Shown here piece by piece: positions 54,969-64,000 of a stretch of 64,000 nt of DNA (position 1 is its first letter; every line of letters begins with the position of its first letter). The DNA comes from Branchinecta lynchi (Eukaryota; Arthropoda; Branchiopoda; Anostraca; Branchinectidae): positions 14,503,998 through 14,567,997 of the forward strand of contig JAKZAP010000020.1 of assembly GCA_023053575.1 (NCBI GenBank). The letters are read 5' to 3'. The notes beneath the pieces are model-generated. The model did no database searches, was not told where the DNA came from, and was given only the letters and a program-made list of their open reading frames with translations. Position numbers and translations under genes: made by a program.

Positions 54969-55109
54969 GCTTTTGTGGATTGCCTTGGTTTCTTGTTCTT
55001 ATTGAAGGGGTTGAGATTTGTTTACTGGGTCGCAGATTCTAGTGCAGAGTGGCGATCTTTTTGCGAGGTTTTCGACTAGGCCTGCAGCCTTCAAAGGTAT
55101 TAGTTAGTT

Positions 55110-55445
55110 AGTTAGTTAGTTCAAGTTATTTTTATTGACAAGCTTATATATACACAAATAACATAATGCTAACATAGACAAAAAACAAAATGTATTTATT
55201 AAAAGAATCCCAAGGGCTCTATGGCCCGTTGGTTGGGAAACATTTATCTTTGCATTAAAACCAAACAATTCACGAGGTGTTCTCGCGAATACAACCGACC
55301 TCCACATCACCACGCAACAAAATAATAAAAAAATAGATAAACAAACAAATTCATCGATAGCCAACACTATAACTTCTCATTTTTTTAAACTAATAAAATA
55401 AAATAAACACCCATATTCAAACGTTATTGCTTTTTTTCAATAAAT
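55110..55445 (-). mobile_element. LINE 3' fragment with TTAG-type tail
   Basis: A (TTAG) repeat at 55099-55121 begins it. The minus strand reads GGGCCATAGAGCCCTTGGGATTC, then AATAAATACATTTTG, a stem and AATAAA arrangement similar to the LINE end at 35505. No long coding part. Confidence 0.5.
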
Positions 55446-55909
55446 TCATTGAACAATGTGCCTCGTCGTCAGAACTAGTTCTGGCTAGGACTGCCTCACT
55501 TCAGTTCCTTGTTCCCACCGTCAGGTCCCTGTCCTCATCTGCAGGACTTCCTCTGGGTCAAGACTATCTGCAGTCGATTTGAAGACAATTCTGCTACCTG
55601 TTGCGAGTCTCCAACCCTTCAGCATTTCATCCAGACTGTAGTAACCCTTTCCATCGTTGTTAAACAACATTCAGTCTGTCTACTGCGCTTCCACGCCTTT
55701 GTTTTTCTAGCCTACCACATTTTTAAGGCCATGCCATTGCCTTATCACCTTTCTAATTCGGCCGCTAGTTAAAACAACATCTACGTCTGTCAGCGTTCAG
55801 AAGCGATGTTTATTTTTCAAGTCGTAAGTGCGGTAACCACCGCTTTTTCGTCACTTGCTCATAGAGATACTACTGCATTTTCACAAGAAGAAGACGAAAA
55901 CCAACCGTC
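55446..55909. other. Intergenic, nothing recognised
   Basis: One 87-codon frame lacks similarity. Confidence 0.4.
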
Positions 55910-57259
55910 TTTTTGGGATCCCAAAACGTAAGTGGAGGGGTACCTAGGACATCGTAAAAGTTTTCCGTCTGTCCGTCCGTCCGTCCGTCTGTCAGCACGA
56001 TAACTCTCGAAGGGAATGAGATATTTTAATGAAACTTGATGTGAGGACTCTTCCAGTCAAGGGAAAGATCGAGTTCGTAGATGTGCACGATAGCTGCATA
56101 TTCAGGGGAGGGGGAGGGGTTTCAAATCAAGGGGTGATGTTTATTTTTTAAAGCTAATGAGATAGTCGATTACGAGGTAAGACGACATACTGAACACGAA
56201 TATGAAAACCATTTTCTCGCCGGACAAGTAGTTCAGCCGGAATCTGGCTAAAACCGTAGAGTTTGTTAAAAGTAAAAGTTTTATCTGAAGTTGATTAGAT
56301 ATCCGATTAAGGGGTAAAGAGACATGCTGAATCCGAATTTAAAATGATTTTCTCGTCGGACAAGTAGATCGCCCGGAATCCGGCCATAACCAGAAAATCT
56401 GTTAAAAGTAAAAGTTTATATGAATTTCATTAGGTGTTCGATTTGCGGGTAAGAAGACAGGCTGAATTCGTGTATGACAATCATTTTATACCTGAGGCGT
56501 ATTCTCGCCGTTCCCCGAGGACTCATCGGGGAATCGAAGGGAACGGCGAGATTAGAGGGAGTCGGTTCACGTGGAGTCCGCCTAGGAAAACAACAAGAAT
56601 GCTTCTAAAATGGATTTTGTTCGAAACAAAAATATGCAGTTGACGACATTAGTCTGGATCCACTTTATTTTTGGTTTTGTTTATTCTGATTCTTCTTAAT
56701 TAATTTTATACTGCACAACACAAGCAAAAATTGATTCCCCTCCGAATCTGAAAGGGATGATGGAGATGATGATGGAGATGATGATGGAGATGATAATCAG
56801 AGCATTCCCTGTCCGTAGGGACTCACGATAATACGGGGAGAAACAAAAACGCGGGGACTCCTCAAGTGGAGTCCTCGGGGAACGGCGAGAATACGCCTCT
56901 GGACACATAGTTCGCCACGAATCCTGCTGAAATCGGAAAATTTGTTAAAAGTTGAAGTTTTATCTGAAGTTGATTAGAGGGTCGACAAGGGGTATGGAGA
57001 TATGCTGAATATGTTTTTGAACTTCAATTTTTTGCAAGACAAGTAGTTCGCCCGGAATCTGGCTGAAACCGGGAATTTGGCAGAAATAAGGCAGGAACTT
57101 TCGTCAAAGTAGACATGACGCAGGCTATATGGGTAGACTCACCTGCTGAATCCATATTTGAACTTCGTCTTCTCAGATGATTGCCACTGGACCTCTACAA
57201 GACCCGACCGTCTGTAAATATTAAATTTTTGGGTTCCCATCGAAACCTTTGGTCTTGTT
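55910..57259 (+). mobile_element. R1 repeat element with nested R4 insertion
   Basis: Complete termini (TTTTTGGGATCCCAAAACG; CCTTTGGTCTTGTT). The R4 copy at 56495-56898 interrupts a core unit within the expected TTTTACCCGGACATATAG stretch. Confidence 0.88.
56495..56898. mobile_element. R4 family inverted-repeat element, copy 3
   Basis: Nearly perfect inverted ends of about 30 bp (AGGCGTATTCTCGCCGTTCC...) are flanked by CTG at 56492-56494 and 56899-56901. Host R1 sequence continues on both sides, which fixes the boundaries. A GATGATGGA microsatellite lies inside (56756-56792). A 3-bp duplication would suit PIF/Harbinger or CACTA-type elements. Confidence 0.8.
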
Positions 57260-57980
57260 GTTCTGGATCTCCGATTCATCTTGTGAGAAAATGCGGAACT
57301 AAGATTTATTTGACAAATTTGGTGTCGGCGAAAGACGTGAAGTGAGGACAGCATGTAGCTTAGTAAGAAAACAGCATGTACCTTACAGCTTGCAAGCAGA
57401 AAGTCTTTTGCTGGATAGTTTCCTTTCCGTCTGTCACTTATCTTTCTGCTGACAAGGTCTATGGAGATTGACAGGTCTGACGTCAACTCGCCTGGATCTG
57501 GAAATCAGTGCTTCCACTTTCTAGGGAGATTACCCTTTTCTAAGGTAAAACGGACTTTTTCAGGGATACTGATTTTCATGCTAGGGATTCAGGGTAATCT
57601 AGGGGAAAACAACAGTTTTCAGGGTATATTACTTTTATTTTAGAAATGGGCGACTATACTGTGGAAAGTGTTCGCTTTCTTATATTTTTAATCGACTCAA
57701 ACGTGAATTTTGAATCTGATTCGTGGCAACGGCTCTCACAATTTTTCCGACAGGCGGTAAATTCAAAACTAAGAAAACGCTGACTTTCCCGTATGAGAAG
57801 GTTAGAAAGTCGCGTTTCAGAAATTGTTTCCTATTAGACATGAACCGTGATTCGGTATCCCAGAACTCTCAGAGTGCTTCTCTACAGTTCACCAGTATCA
57901 ATGATTGCAGAAGAACAATTATTACTCCTAGTCTATCCTAGCATAGCTCACAGTAGCCTAACACATAATGGGCAGGTAAT
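57260..57980. other. Intergenic, nothing recognised
   Basis: Several frames of 60-115 codons without motif. AGGGTAATCTAGGG-like words recur loosely (57525-57640). Confidence 0.35.
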
Positions 57981-58283
57981 CCCGATGAAAAATTTACCTC
58001 AGAATAGTACTATGAAGTAGTACGAAAAAGTAGCATGCAGTACTAACGATGCTACTACATGCTTCTACTTAGAGCCTACCGTGTTCTACTTAAAGCCTAC
58101 CGCTACTATTAGAAAGACTAGATGCTACTATGGCAAGACAGGATGCTACTGGATACTACTACATAAGATTGAACCAGTCTGAGGCACATTAAATGGTAGT
58201 ATTATTTGCTATTACATAGTATTACATGCAACGTTTTCGTATTACTACCATACTACTACGCAGGCTACAAATTTTTCATTGGG
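57981..58283. mobile_element. MITE rich in TACTAC words
   Basis: The ends CCCGATGAAAAATTT and, complemented, CCCAATGAAAAATTT are inverted. The interior is dense in TAGTAGCATG and TACTACTA words on both strands. Length is 303 bp; no convincing target duplication. Confidence 0.65.
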
Positions 58284-58567
58284 ATAGGAGGGGTATCCAA
58301 CCTTGAACTATATAACCATAAGTGTCTCCTAAACATGTTAAAATGAAAATTCTGTGCAGTTCTAAGTACGATTATTTCGTGGGAAATATATGGCACAGCA
58401 GCATCTTTCCTATTATAGGGGGAAATAAACACAGAAAACTGAGTTTTAGGCGGGGAAATTTTGTGACTTAGGGAAAATGGAAATAAAAAAGTGGAAAGAC
58501 TATCTGGAATAGTCGTATAGTCGCCAGTCGTATCGTTTGCCGACTGGGAAGCTGATCGATCGTAAAA

Positions 58568-59491
58568 AACAAGACCAAAGGTTTCGATGGGATCCCAAAA
58601 ATCTAATACTTGATCCAGACAATTGCGAACTAACTAGGAACTAACTAACGAACTAACTAAAAAAAAGAAAGTTCAGAAGCGAATTCAGCGTATCTCCCTA
58701 TCCGTATAAAGAGCTTCTAATCAACTTCAAGTAAAACTTCTTATACAAAAAAAATCCGTTTTCAACCGGATTCTGAACTAACTATACGTCCCGGTAAAAA
58801 TAGATTGTCATATACAGATTCAGCGTGTCTTCTTACCCCTAAATCTGTCAGCTAATCAACTTCAGACAAAACTTTTGATTTTAAGAAATTTTCCGGTTTC
58901 TGCCTGATTTCGGCGAACAAGTTGTCCGGTAGAAAATACTTTTCAAATAAGTGTTCGGCATGTCGTCTTACCCCTAAATCGAAAATCTAATCAACTTCAT
59001 ATAAAACTTTTACTTTCAACAAACTTTCCGGTTTTGGCCGAATTCCAGGCGAACTTCTTGCCCTGCGAGGAAAATGGTTTCCCCATCGTGTTCAGCATGT
59101 CTTTCTACCCCTAAATTGAACATCTAATCAACTCCAAATAAATTTTACTAGCAACAAACTTTTCGGTTTTGCCGGATTCCTGGCGAACTACTTGTCCGGC
59201 GAGAAAATGGTTTTCACCATCGTGTTCAGCATATCTTCTTACCCCATAATCGACTATCACATCATCTATTTAAAAATATTTCATTTGCCCCGTAATTTAA
59301 ACCCCCACCCCTAAATGTCTACAGAGCCCATCTACGAACTCGACATTACTCTTGAGTCTTGACCCAAAGAGTCCTCACACCAAGTTTTATCAAGATCATT
59401 CCTTTCGAGAGTTATAGCGCGCACAGACGGACAGACGGACAACTCTTGCGATTTCATAGGTATCCCTCCACTTACGTTTTGGGTTCCAAAA
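58568..59491 (-). mobile_element. R1 repeat element (minus orientation)
   Basis: Complete from AACAAGACCAAAGG to the terminal ACGTTTTGGGTTCCAAAAAC. A small AACTAACTAACG repeat near 58626-58660 replaces part of the 3' region. Confidence 0.8.
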
Positions 59492-59952
59492 ACTGATCGG
59501 CTAAGGGCAGGCACTCTAAAAATTTGCGTGGTAATGCTTTAGTGTTGGATAAGACAGTTTAATTGCGGAAACGGTTTAGGAAATATTGTGGACTTTACAG
59601 GTAAACGGCAGTTGCAAAACAGTGGAAGGCAGTGATAAATTTCTAGCAACTCCTTGTCTGTTACAGTTTCTGATTTCAACCACTCCAACTATAAAGCTCT
59701 GCGTTGTAAGTTGTATACAACAGCAAGTCTTGTCAGGTTACAACTACACCGTAATGAAAGCTGATTATGTGTAGGATCATGGGATACAAGTCGACAGTTC
59801 CAAACAGTACGACACGGGTGTATTTAGTTCTACGAAATATTTGTATTACCACGGAATATCACTCATACTGTTATAACTCCGAAAATCATAGTGCTATGAA
59901 GTAGGAATGAATCGTGTGTGCAGCGACTTTTATTAAGAGTAAGGAACATTTC
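59492..59952. other. Intergenic, nothing recognised
   Basis: No motif or repeat end was seen. Confidence 0.4.
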
Positions 59953-60114
59953 CAGAGGCGTCACTGGACAAAAAAAAAAAAAATTCGGGGGGGGATAAGG
60001 TGTTTACCGACTGGTTTGTCATTTTAAAGACTGGTTTTGCTGATAGAAACGACTATTATTGAGAAAAAAACGACTGATTTTTAAGAAAAAATGACTATTC
60101 TCAAGAAAATGTCG
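59953..60114. mobile_element. hAT-like element, left part only
   Basis: The left end CAGAGGCGTCACTGG is followed by a G run and CGACTGATTTTTAAGAAAAA units, as in the elements at 37392 and 49430. An R1 copy begins at 60115 and no right end was found beyond it. Confidence 0.6.
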
Positions 60115-61079
60115 AACAAGACCAATGGTTTCGATGGGATCCCAAAAATTCAATATTTGATCCAGACAATTGGGTCTTGTGTTAGCCAAATCCAGTCTTC
60201 GCCAGACATTTTGAACATTTTTACTATTCAAATTCAGAAACAGATTAAGGCCAAATAGCTAATCATCTGAGAAAACCAAGTCCAGATATGGATTCAGCAT
60301 GTGTGTTTACCCCTATAAGTCAAATCTGTTTTGAAGAAAACTTCCTGTCACTTCTGCCCATTTCCCGGTTTCGGCCTAATTCAGGAACTACTTGTCCGGC
60401 GAAAAAAGAAAGCTCAAAAACGAAGTCAGCGTATCTTCTTTCCCCAATAATCAACTTCAAATACAAATTTAACTTATAACAAATTTTCCGGCGTCCGGGT
60501 AAAAAATGATTGTCATACATGGATTCAGCATCTCTTCTTACCCTTAAGTCAGACATTTAATCAACTACAAATAAAACTTTAACTTTTAACAATTTTCCGG
60601 TTTTGGCCAGATTCCGGACGAACTACTTGTCCGGGTAGAAAATTGTTTTCACCTAAGTGTTCAGCATGTCTTCTTACCCCTAAATCGAACATCTAATCAA
60701 CTCAAAATAAATTTTACTAGTAACAAACTTTCCGGTTTTTGCCGGATTCCGGGCGAACTACTTGTCAGATAACAAAATGGTTTTCACCATCGTGTTCAGA
60801 ATTTCTTCTTACTAGGGGTAAGAAGAAATTCTGAACATGGCCGGATTCCGGGCGAACTACTTGTCAGATAACAAAATGATTTTCACCATCGTGTTCTCGT
60901 GTCTTCTTACCCTATAATCGACTATCAAATAATCTATTTAAAAATATTTCACTTGCCCCTTAATATAAACCCCCTCCCCCACTCCTGAATGTAGGGCTAC
61001 AGAGCCCGTCTACGAACTCGACCTTACTCTTTTGCGATGTCATAGGTATCCCTCCACTTACATTTTGGGATCCCAAAAA
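60115..61079 (-). mobile_element. R1 repeat element (minus orientation) with internal palindrome
   Basis: Complete from AACAAGACCAATGG to TTTTGGGATCCCAAAAA. Inside, GTTCAGAATTTCTTCTTAC and its complement face each other across 5 bp (about 60795-60837), followed by a repeat of the preceding core segment. Confidence 0.85.
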
Positions 61080-61127
61080 GTGACATCTTGCAGAATTGGA
61101 AGTCCTTAATTACCTTACCTTAGTTAC

Positions 61128-61405
61128 ATCTAATCAACCGTCCGTGGCCGAGTGGTTAGCGCGCCGGACTAGCAAGAGAAGGGTCGCTTGTTCGAGTCTC
61201 GGTAGTGCCTACTGTTCGGTTTGGGACGGGGGTTAGTGGGTACCTGGAGCAATCCAGGGAAGGTGACAGGAAGGGTGTGTGAAAGCACAGGATGGCTGGC
61301 CCTCAACCCCCCATTGCACTTCCTGGCTGAGGGCCGAGAGTCGGAGATGAGCACCGCCAGGTTGACCTGTCAAGGCTAGTGCTGATACCTTTACCTTTTA
61401 CCTTT
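61128..61405 (+). mobile_element. tRNA-derived SINE
   Basis: The head (from about 61139) has RNA polymerase III box A TGGCCGAGTGG and box B GTTCGAGTC spaced as in a serine/leucine-type tRNA. A non-tRNA body (with GTACCTGGAGCAATCCAGGG and GATGAGCACCGCC) and a CTTTTACC repeat tail follow. TTACCTTAGTTAC at 61115-61127 and 61406-61418 is a 13-bp target duplication. The 62-codon and shorter frames here are not genes. Confidence 0.88.
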
Positions 61406-61450
61406 TTACCTTAGTTACCTTAATTAATTAATTTCCACTTGAAGCAGAGC

Positions 61451-61785
61451 AAAATAACACTAGGGAGTAGCGCCAAGACCTATACTTTCCATGCTTCGCA
61501 AAAGGACAATACTCATAGCGCCGCCAAATAGCTTACGGCATTTAATGCGAGACAAACTTGCGGCTTTGGAAATTTTACTAAAGTTAAGGTGAGTCTGCCT
61601 ACATAGAGGTAATAGGAGAGGTTGTGTCTCTTTTTTTTGCTGTATTCAGAATATGAAGTTTTTGGAGCTAATGCTAGTGCACGACTGATTGAATTTCACT
61701 TGGGACGCTAGTGGTGCTAGTGTCGCTGCTATTCGAGTGTGTGTCACTTTCTTCAAGTCTTGGCGCTACTATCTAGTCTTATTTT
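61451..61785. mobile_element. MITE family with GTAGCGCCAAGAC ends, copy 1
   Basis: The ends AAAATAACACTAGG and, complemented, AAAAATAAGACTAG lead into GAGTAGCGCCAAGAC on both sides. Subterminal blocks (TATACTTTCCATGCTTCGCA at left; CGAATAGCAGCGACACTAG complement at right) recur in swapped order in the copy at 62109, so this copy is inverted relative to it. Confidence 0.75.
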
Positions 61786-62108
61786 TCTCTGACTTGAAGT
61801 CCAATGGATCTGTGTCTGGGTTGTAGATTTTACATTGGGGAAGTTTATTTTTATTATCGTGAAAGTTCTCTCCTATAGAAGACCATTTGTGATCAGTTGT
61901 CCTTGGTGTCGAGAAAAGCTTCCCCAGAACTCGGGTTTCTGTACTCAAAGGATAGAAAAGAGAAGTGATTTTTTTTTCTTTTATGTTGTACTGTCTTAAA
62001 AGATCGACTTGGACACAGCTGTCAATTATATGCCGTTTATTTCTGTGTGCATTAAGTGACAAGCTGTTAGAGCAATGGCTAGAGCGTCGGTTATTTGTGT
62101 GCCAGAAC

Positions 62109-62418
62109 AAAATAACACTAGAGTGTAGCGCCAAGACTTAAAAAAAGTGACACACATTCGAATAGCAGCGACACTAGCACCACTAGTGATACTGAACGTC
62201 CTTACTGAAACTCAATCGGTCGTACACAGTTGCTGGCTGAAATAACTTCCTATTCTGAACCCAGGACAAAAAATACATTCTCCCCTGTTTCCTCGATGCA
62301 TACAGACCGCATCTTAGCTTTACCGGGAATTTCTAAACTGACAAGCATAGTGGGCGGCACTATGAGTATGGCCCGTTTGCGAAGCATGGAAAGTATAGGT
62401 CTTGGCGCTACTCCTTAG
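62109..62418. mobile_element. MITE family with GTAGCGCCAAGAC ends, copy 2
   Basis: Starts AAAATAACACTAGAGTGTAGCG and ends CTTGGCGCTACTCCTTAG. It carries ATTCGAATAGCAGCGACACTAG near the left and GCGAAGCATGGAAAGTATAG near the right. Confidence 0.75.
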
Positions 62419-62423
62419 TCAGA

Positions 62424-62540
62424 TCAAAATAACAGTAGAGAGTAGCGCCAAGGCTTGAAGAAAGTGACAAACACTCGAATAGCAGCGACACTAACGATAG
62501 AGAACGTCCCATGGAAAGTATAGGTCTTGGCGATCAGTCG
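62424..62540. mobile_element. MITE family with GTAGCGCCAAGAC ends, copy 3 (deleted)
   Basis: Has the left end AAAATAACAGTAGAGAGTAGCG and the right block ATGGAAAGTATAGGTCTTGGCG with most of the centre gone. Confidence 0.7.
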
Positions 62541-64000
62541 TGCACCAGCGTTAGCTCCAATAACTTCAAATTCTGAGCAAAAAACTACCGAACGATTTTG
62601 GTAAAATATTGGGCCTCCGGCCCCAAATAACGTCTCAAAACGGTGGGGGGTGCTGCACCCCCCCCCCCCTTGCGACGCCCCTTGCCAGGACGGGGAGCTA
62701 ATAAAGTGCGCCACAATCCGTCGCAAGGGCCTATGATTTGTTGATCATCTCCGGCTACTTCTGTTAAAGAGAGAGCCAGGAATTGTGAACGCCCCATCAT
62801 CCGTTAGAAAGGAGACAGGTTTGTCAGTCGTTGTCGGATATAAATGCAATTTATGTTATACTACTTACAATAATTATAAATCAACAAATATTGTTTTCGA
62901 TATCGATATTTACGTTTTGATATTCGATATCGATATTTGGTCCGATAAATCGATATATCGTCATCGATATCGAATACCCCCCAAGACTAGCCGGCCACTT
63001 TCGAGGGTATGCTCCTATGCAGCGTTGCCATATAAACACTATTTAGAGAGTGACTTTTGGCCTAAAACAGTGAATTGGGAGTGAAATTTTTTTTCATGAA
63101 ATGTGGGCTTTTGGTCGGAATCTTCTCTGTAAAAACGACACATCTTAACTTAAGTTTCATGAACAAAAATTGAAATTGTCACTTCTGGTCGGAATCCCTG
63201 CTGCAAAAATGACACATTTGGTCATTTTTTGAAATAGAGTGATTTTTATGTCCTACGTAGAACAAGAGCTAAAAAAAAAAAATAGAGTGACAACTCACAC
63301 TATCGTGCGACATGTTGCAAGTTGCAACCCTGCTCCTATGCTCCAGAATTGCAATTTCCTTGGATCCCAGGTGGGGCTCGTTTCTGTTTTATATTCTATA
63401 TTCGTGTGGCACTTATCACGCTCGTTCCACTCATGTGTGGGATGATGTCGGCTCTACCAAAGCAGTCGACTTTTTCTTAGTGGATACCAATTAAACTTTC
63501 AGATATCCTTGGTACTTGTAATAAAGCAAACAATAAAGATAGGTAAATTTCTGAAAAGGGCATTAGGCAATTAAAATTCGATTAAAACGTGTATTGTGAT
63601 CAAGATCTATCAAGCGAAGGTTTACATTTATTTTATCCTTGTTTTATCTTTGTGTATGAATAATAATGGTATGACCATTTGGCTAAAATGCTTCCAGTTG
63701 AAACCGCTCTCACAAACTGCTGAAGTTGTATTATTTACCTTTGTTTTTTATTGTTTTGCATGGACTCGAGACTGAATTATAAGAATAGATATTTTTTTAT
63801 CGATGGAAAACACAGTTATTCCTAAGGAGCGTCTAATCGGGAATAAGAGATCGTGTCGAATCATATCAGTAGGATACCCCAGGGATACCCCTGATTATCC
63901 CGTACGATGATGTACAAAACAACTTGTCTCTAATGATGGACGTTTTAGAATGTAGCCTATTACGTCTGTGAAACGTCCATGTCACAAGGGTATGTTCCCC
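62541..64000. other. Right end of window, mostly unrecognised
   Basis: A possible hAT right end (CCCCCCCCCTTGCGACGCCCCTTG, about 62661-62684) has no partner. ATCGATAT-type words are packed at 62896-62976. Nothing else was recognised to the end. Confidence 0.4.

Overview
The window is eukaryotic, almost certainly from an invertebrate metazoan. Three animal-type protein genes are split by kilobase-scale introns with GT-AG or GC-AG boundaries, and the rest is packed with LINEs, a SINE, cut-and-paste transposons and minisatellite-bearing repeats. No prokaryotic operon, CRISPR array or ribosomal RNA was seen. I cannot name the species.

Genes. At the left end two conserved genes stand head to head. 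On the minus strand is the first coding exon of an IGHMBP2/SMUBP-2-like helicase (1008-1245), whose body lies outside the window. On the plus strand is a complete three-exon HOP2/PSMC3IP meiotic recombination factor (1404-5450). From 10686 to about 31409 runs a short-chain dehydrogenase/reductase (C-factor/carbonyl-reductase-like) with exons at 10686, 16319, 22290 and two tandem homologous candidate last exons at 30316 and 30990. Just downstream a 597-codon open exon (31530-33320) encodes a proline-rich, charged, probably disordered protein with no recognised domain; its 5' exon is not identified. A decayed zinc-finger gene-like relic is at 39270-40243.

Mobile DNA. The dominant repeat, here called R1, occurs about 15 times (whole, partial or broken). 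It starts TTTTTGGGATCCCAAAACG, carries a CCGT/CTGT microsatellite and a tandem core of about 137 bp, and ends with GGGATCCCATCGAAACC...GGTCTTGTT. A second family, R2 (three long copies: 23557-26328, 41094-42562, 46492-48369), has the same plan with other sequence: AAGTGCCATAT start, CTGT-type microsatellite, tandem core (281 bp in the last copy), repeat of the start block, and an end in CTCTTGTT. R1 and R2 share the motif GATGAAACTTGG and their final bases. This plan recalls mollusc 'pearl' elements and Helentron-associated elements.

Several cut-and-paste elements are delimited by terminal inverted repeats plus target-site duplications (TSDs): hAT-like elements with 8-bp TSDs (172-700, 1797-2120, 5883-7849, 23474-28056, 37392-37627, 52452-54968, 50205-50656), a Mutator-like fold-back element with a 9-bp TSD (53058-53899), a TTAA-flanked element (3555-3935), TA-flanked MITEs (8416-8585, 12854-13048, 16520-16687), and a family ending in CGTATTCTCG. 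An RTE-type LINE with an intact endonuclease-RT frame (18121-21093, minus) has an 11-bp TSD and sits inside a fold-back element built of 16-bp repeats, itself inside an R1 copy.

The genes are not an operon-like pathway. The visible relationships are the divergent IGHMBP2/HOP2 pair, the duplicated reductase last exon, and introns serving as insertion ground for layered transposons.
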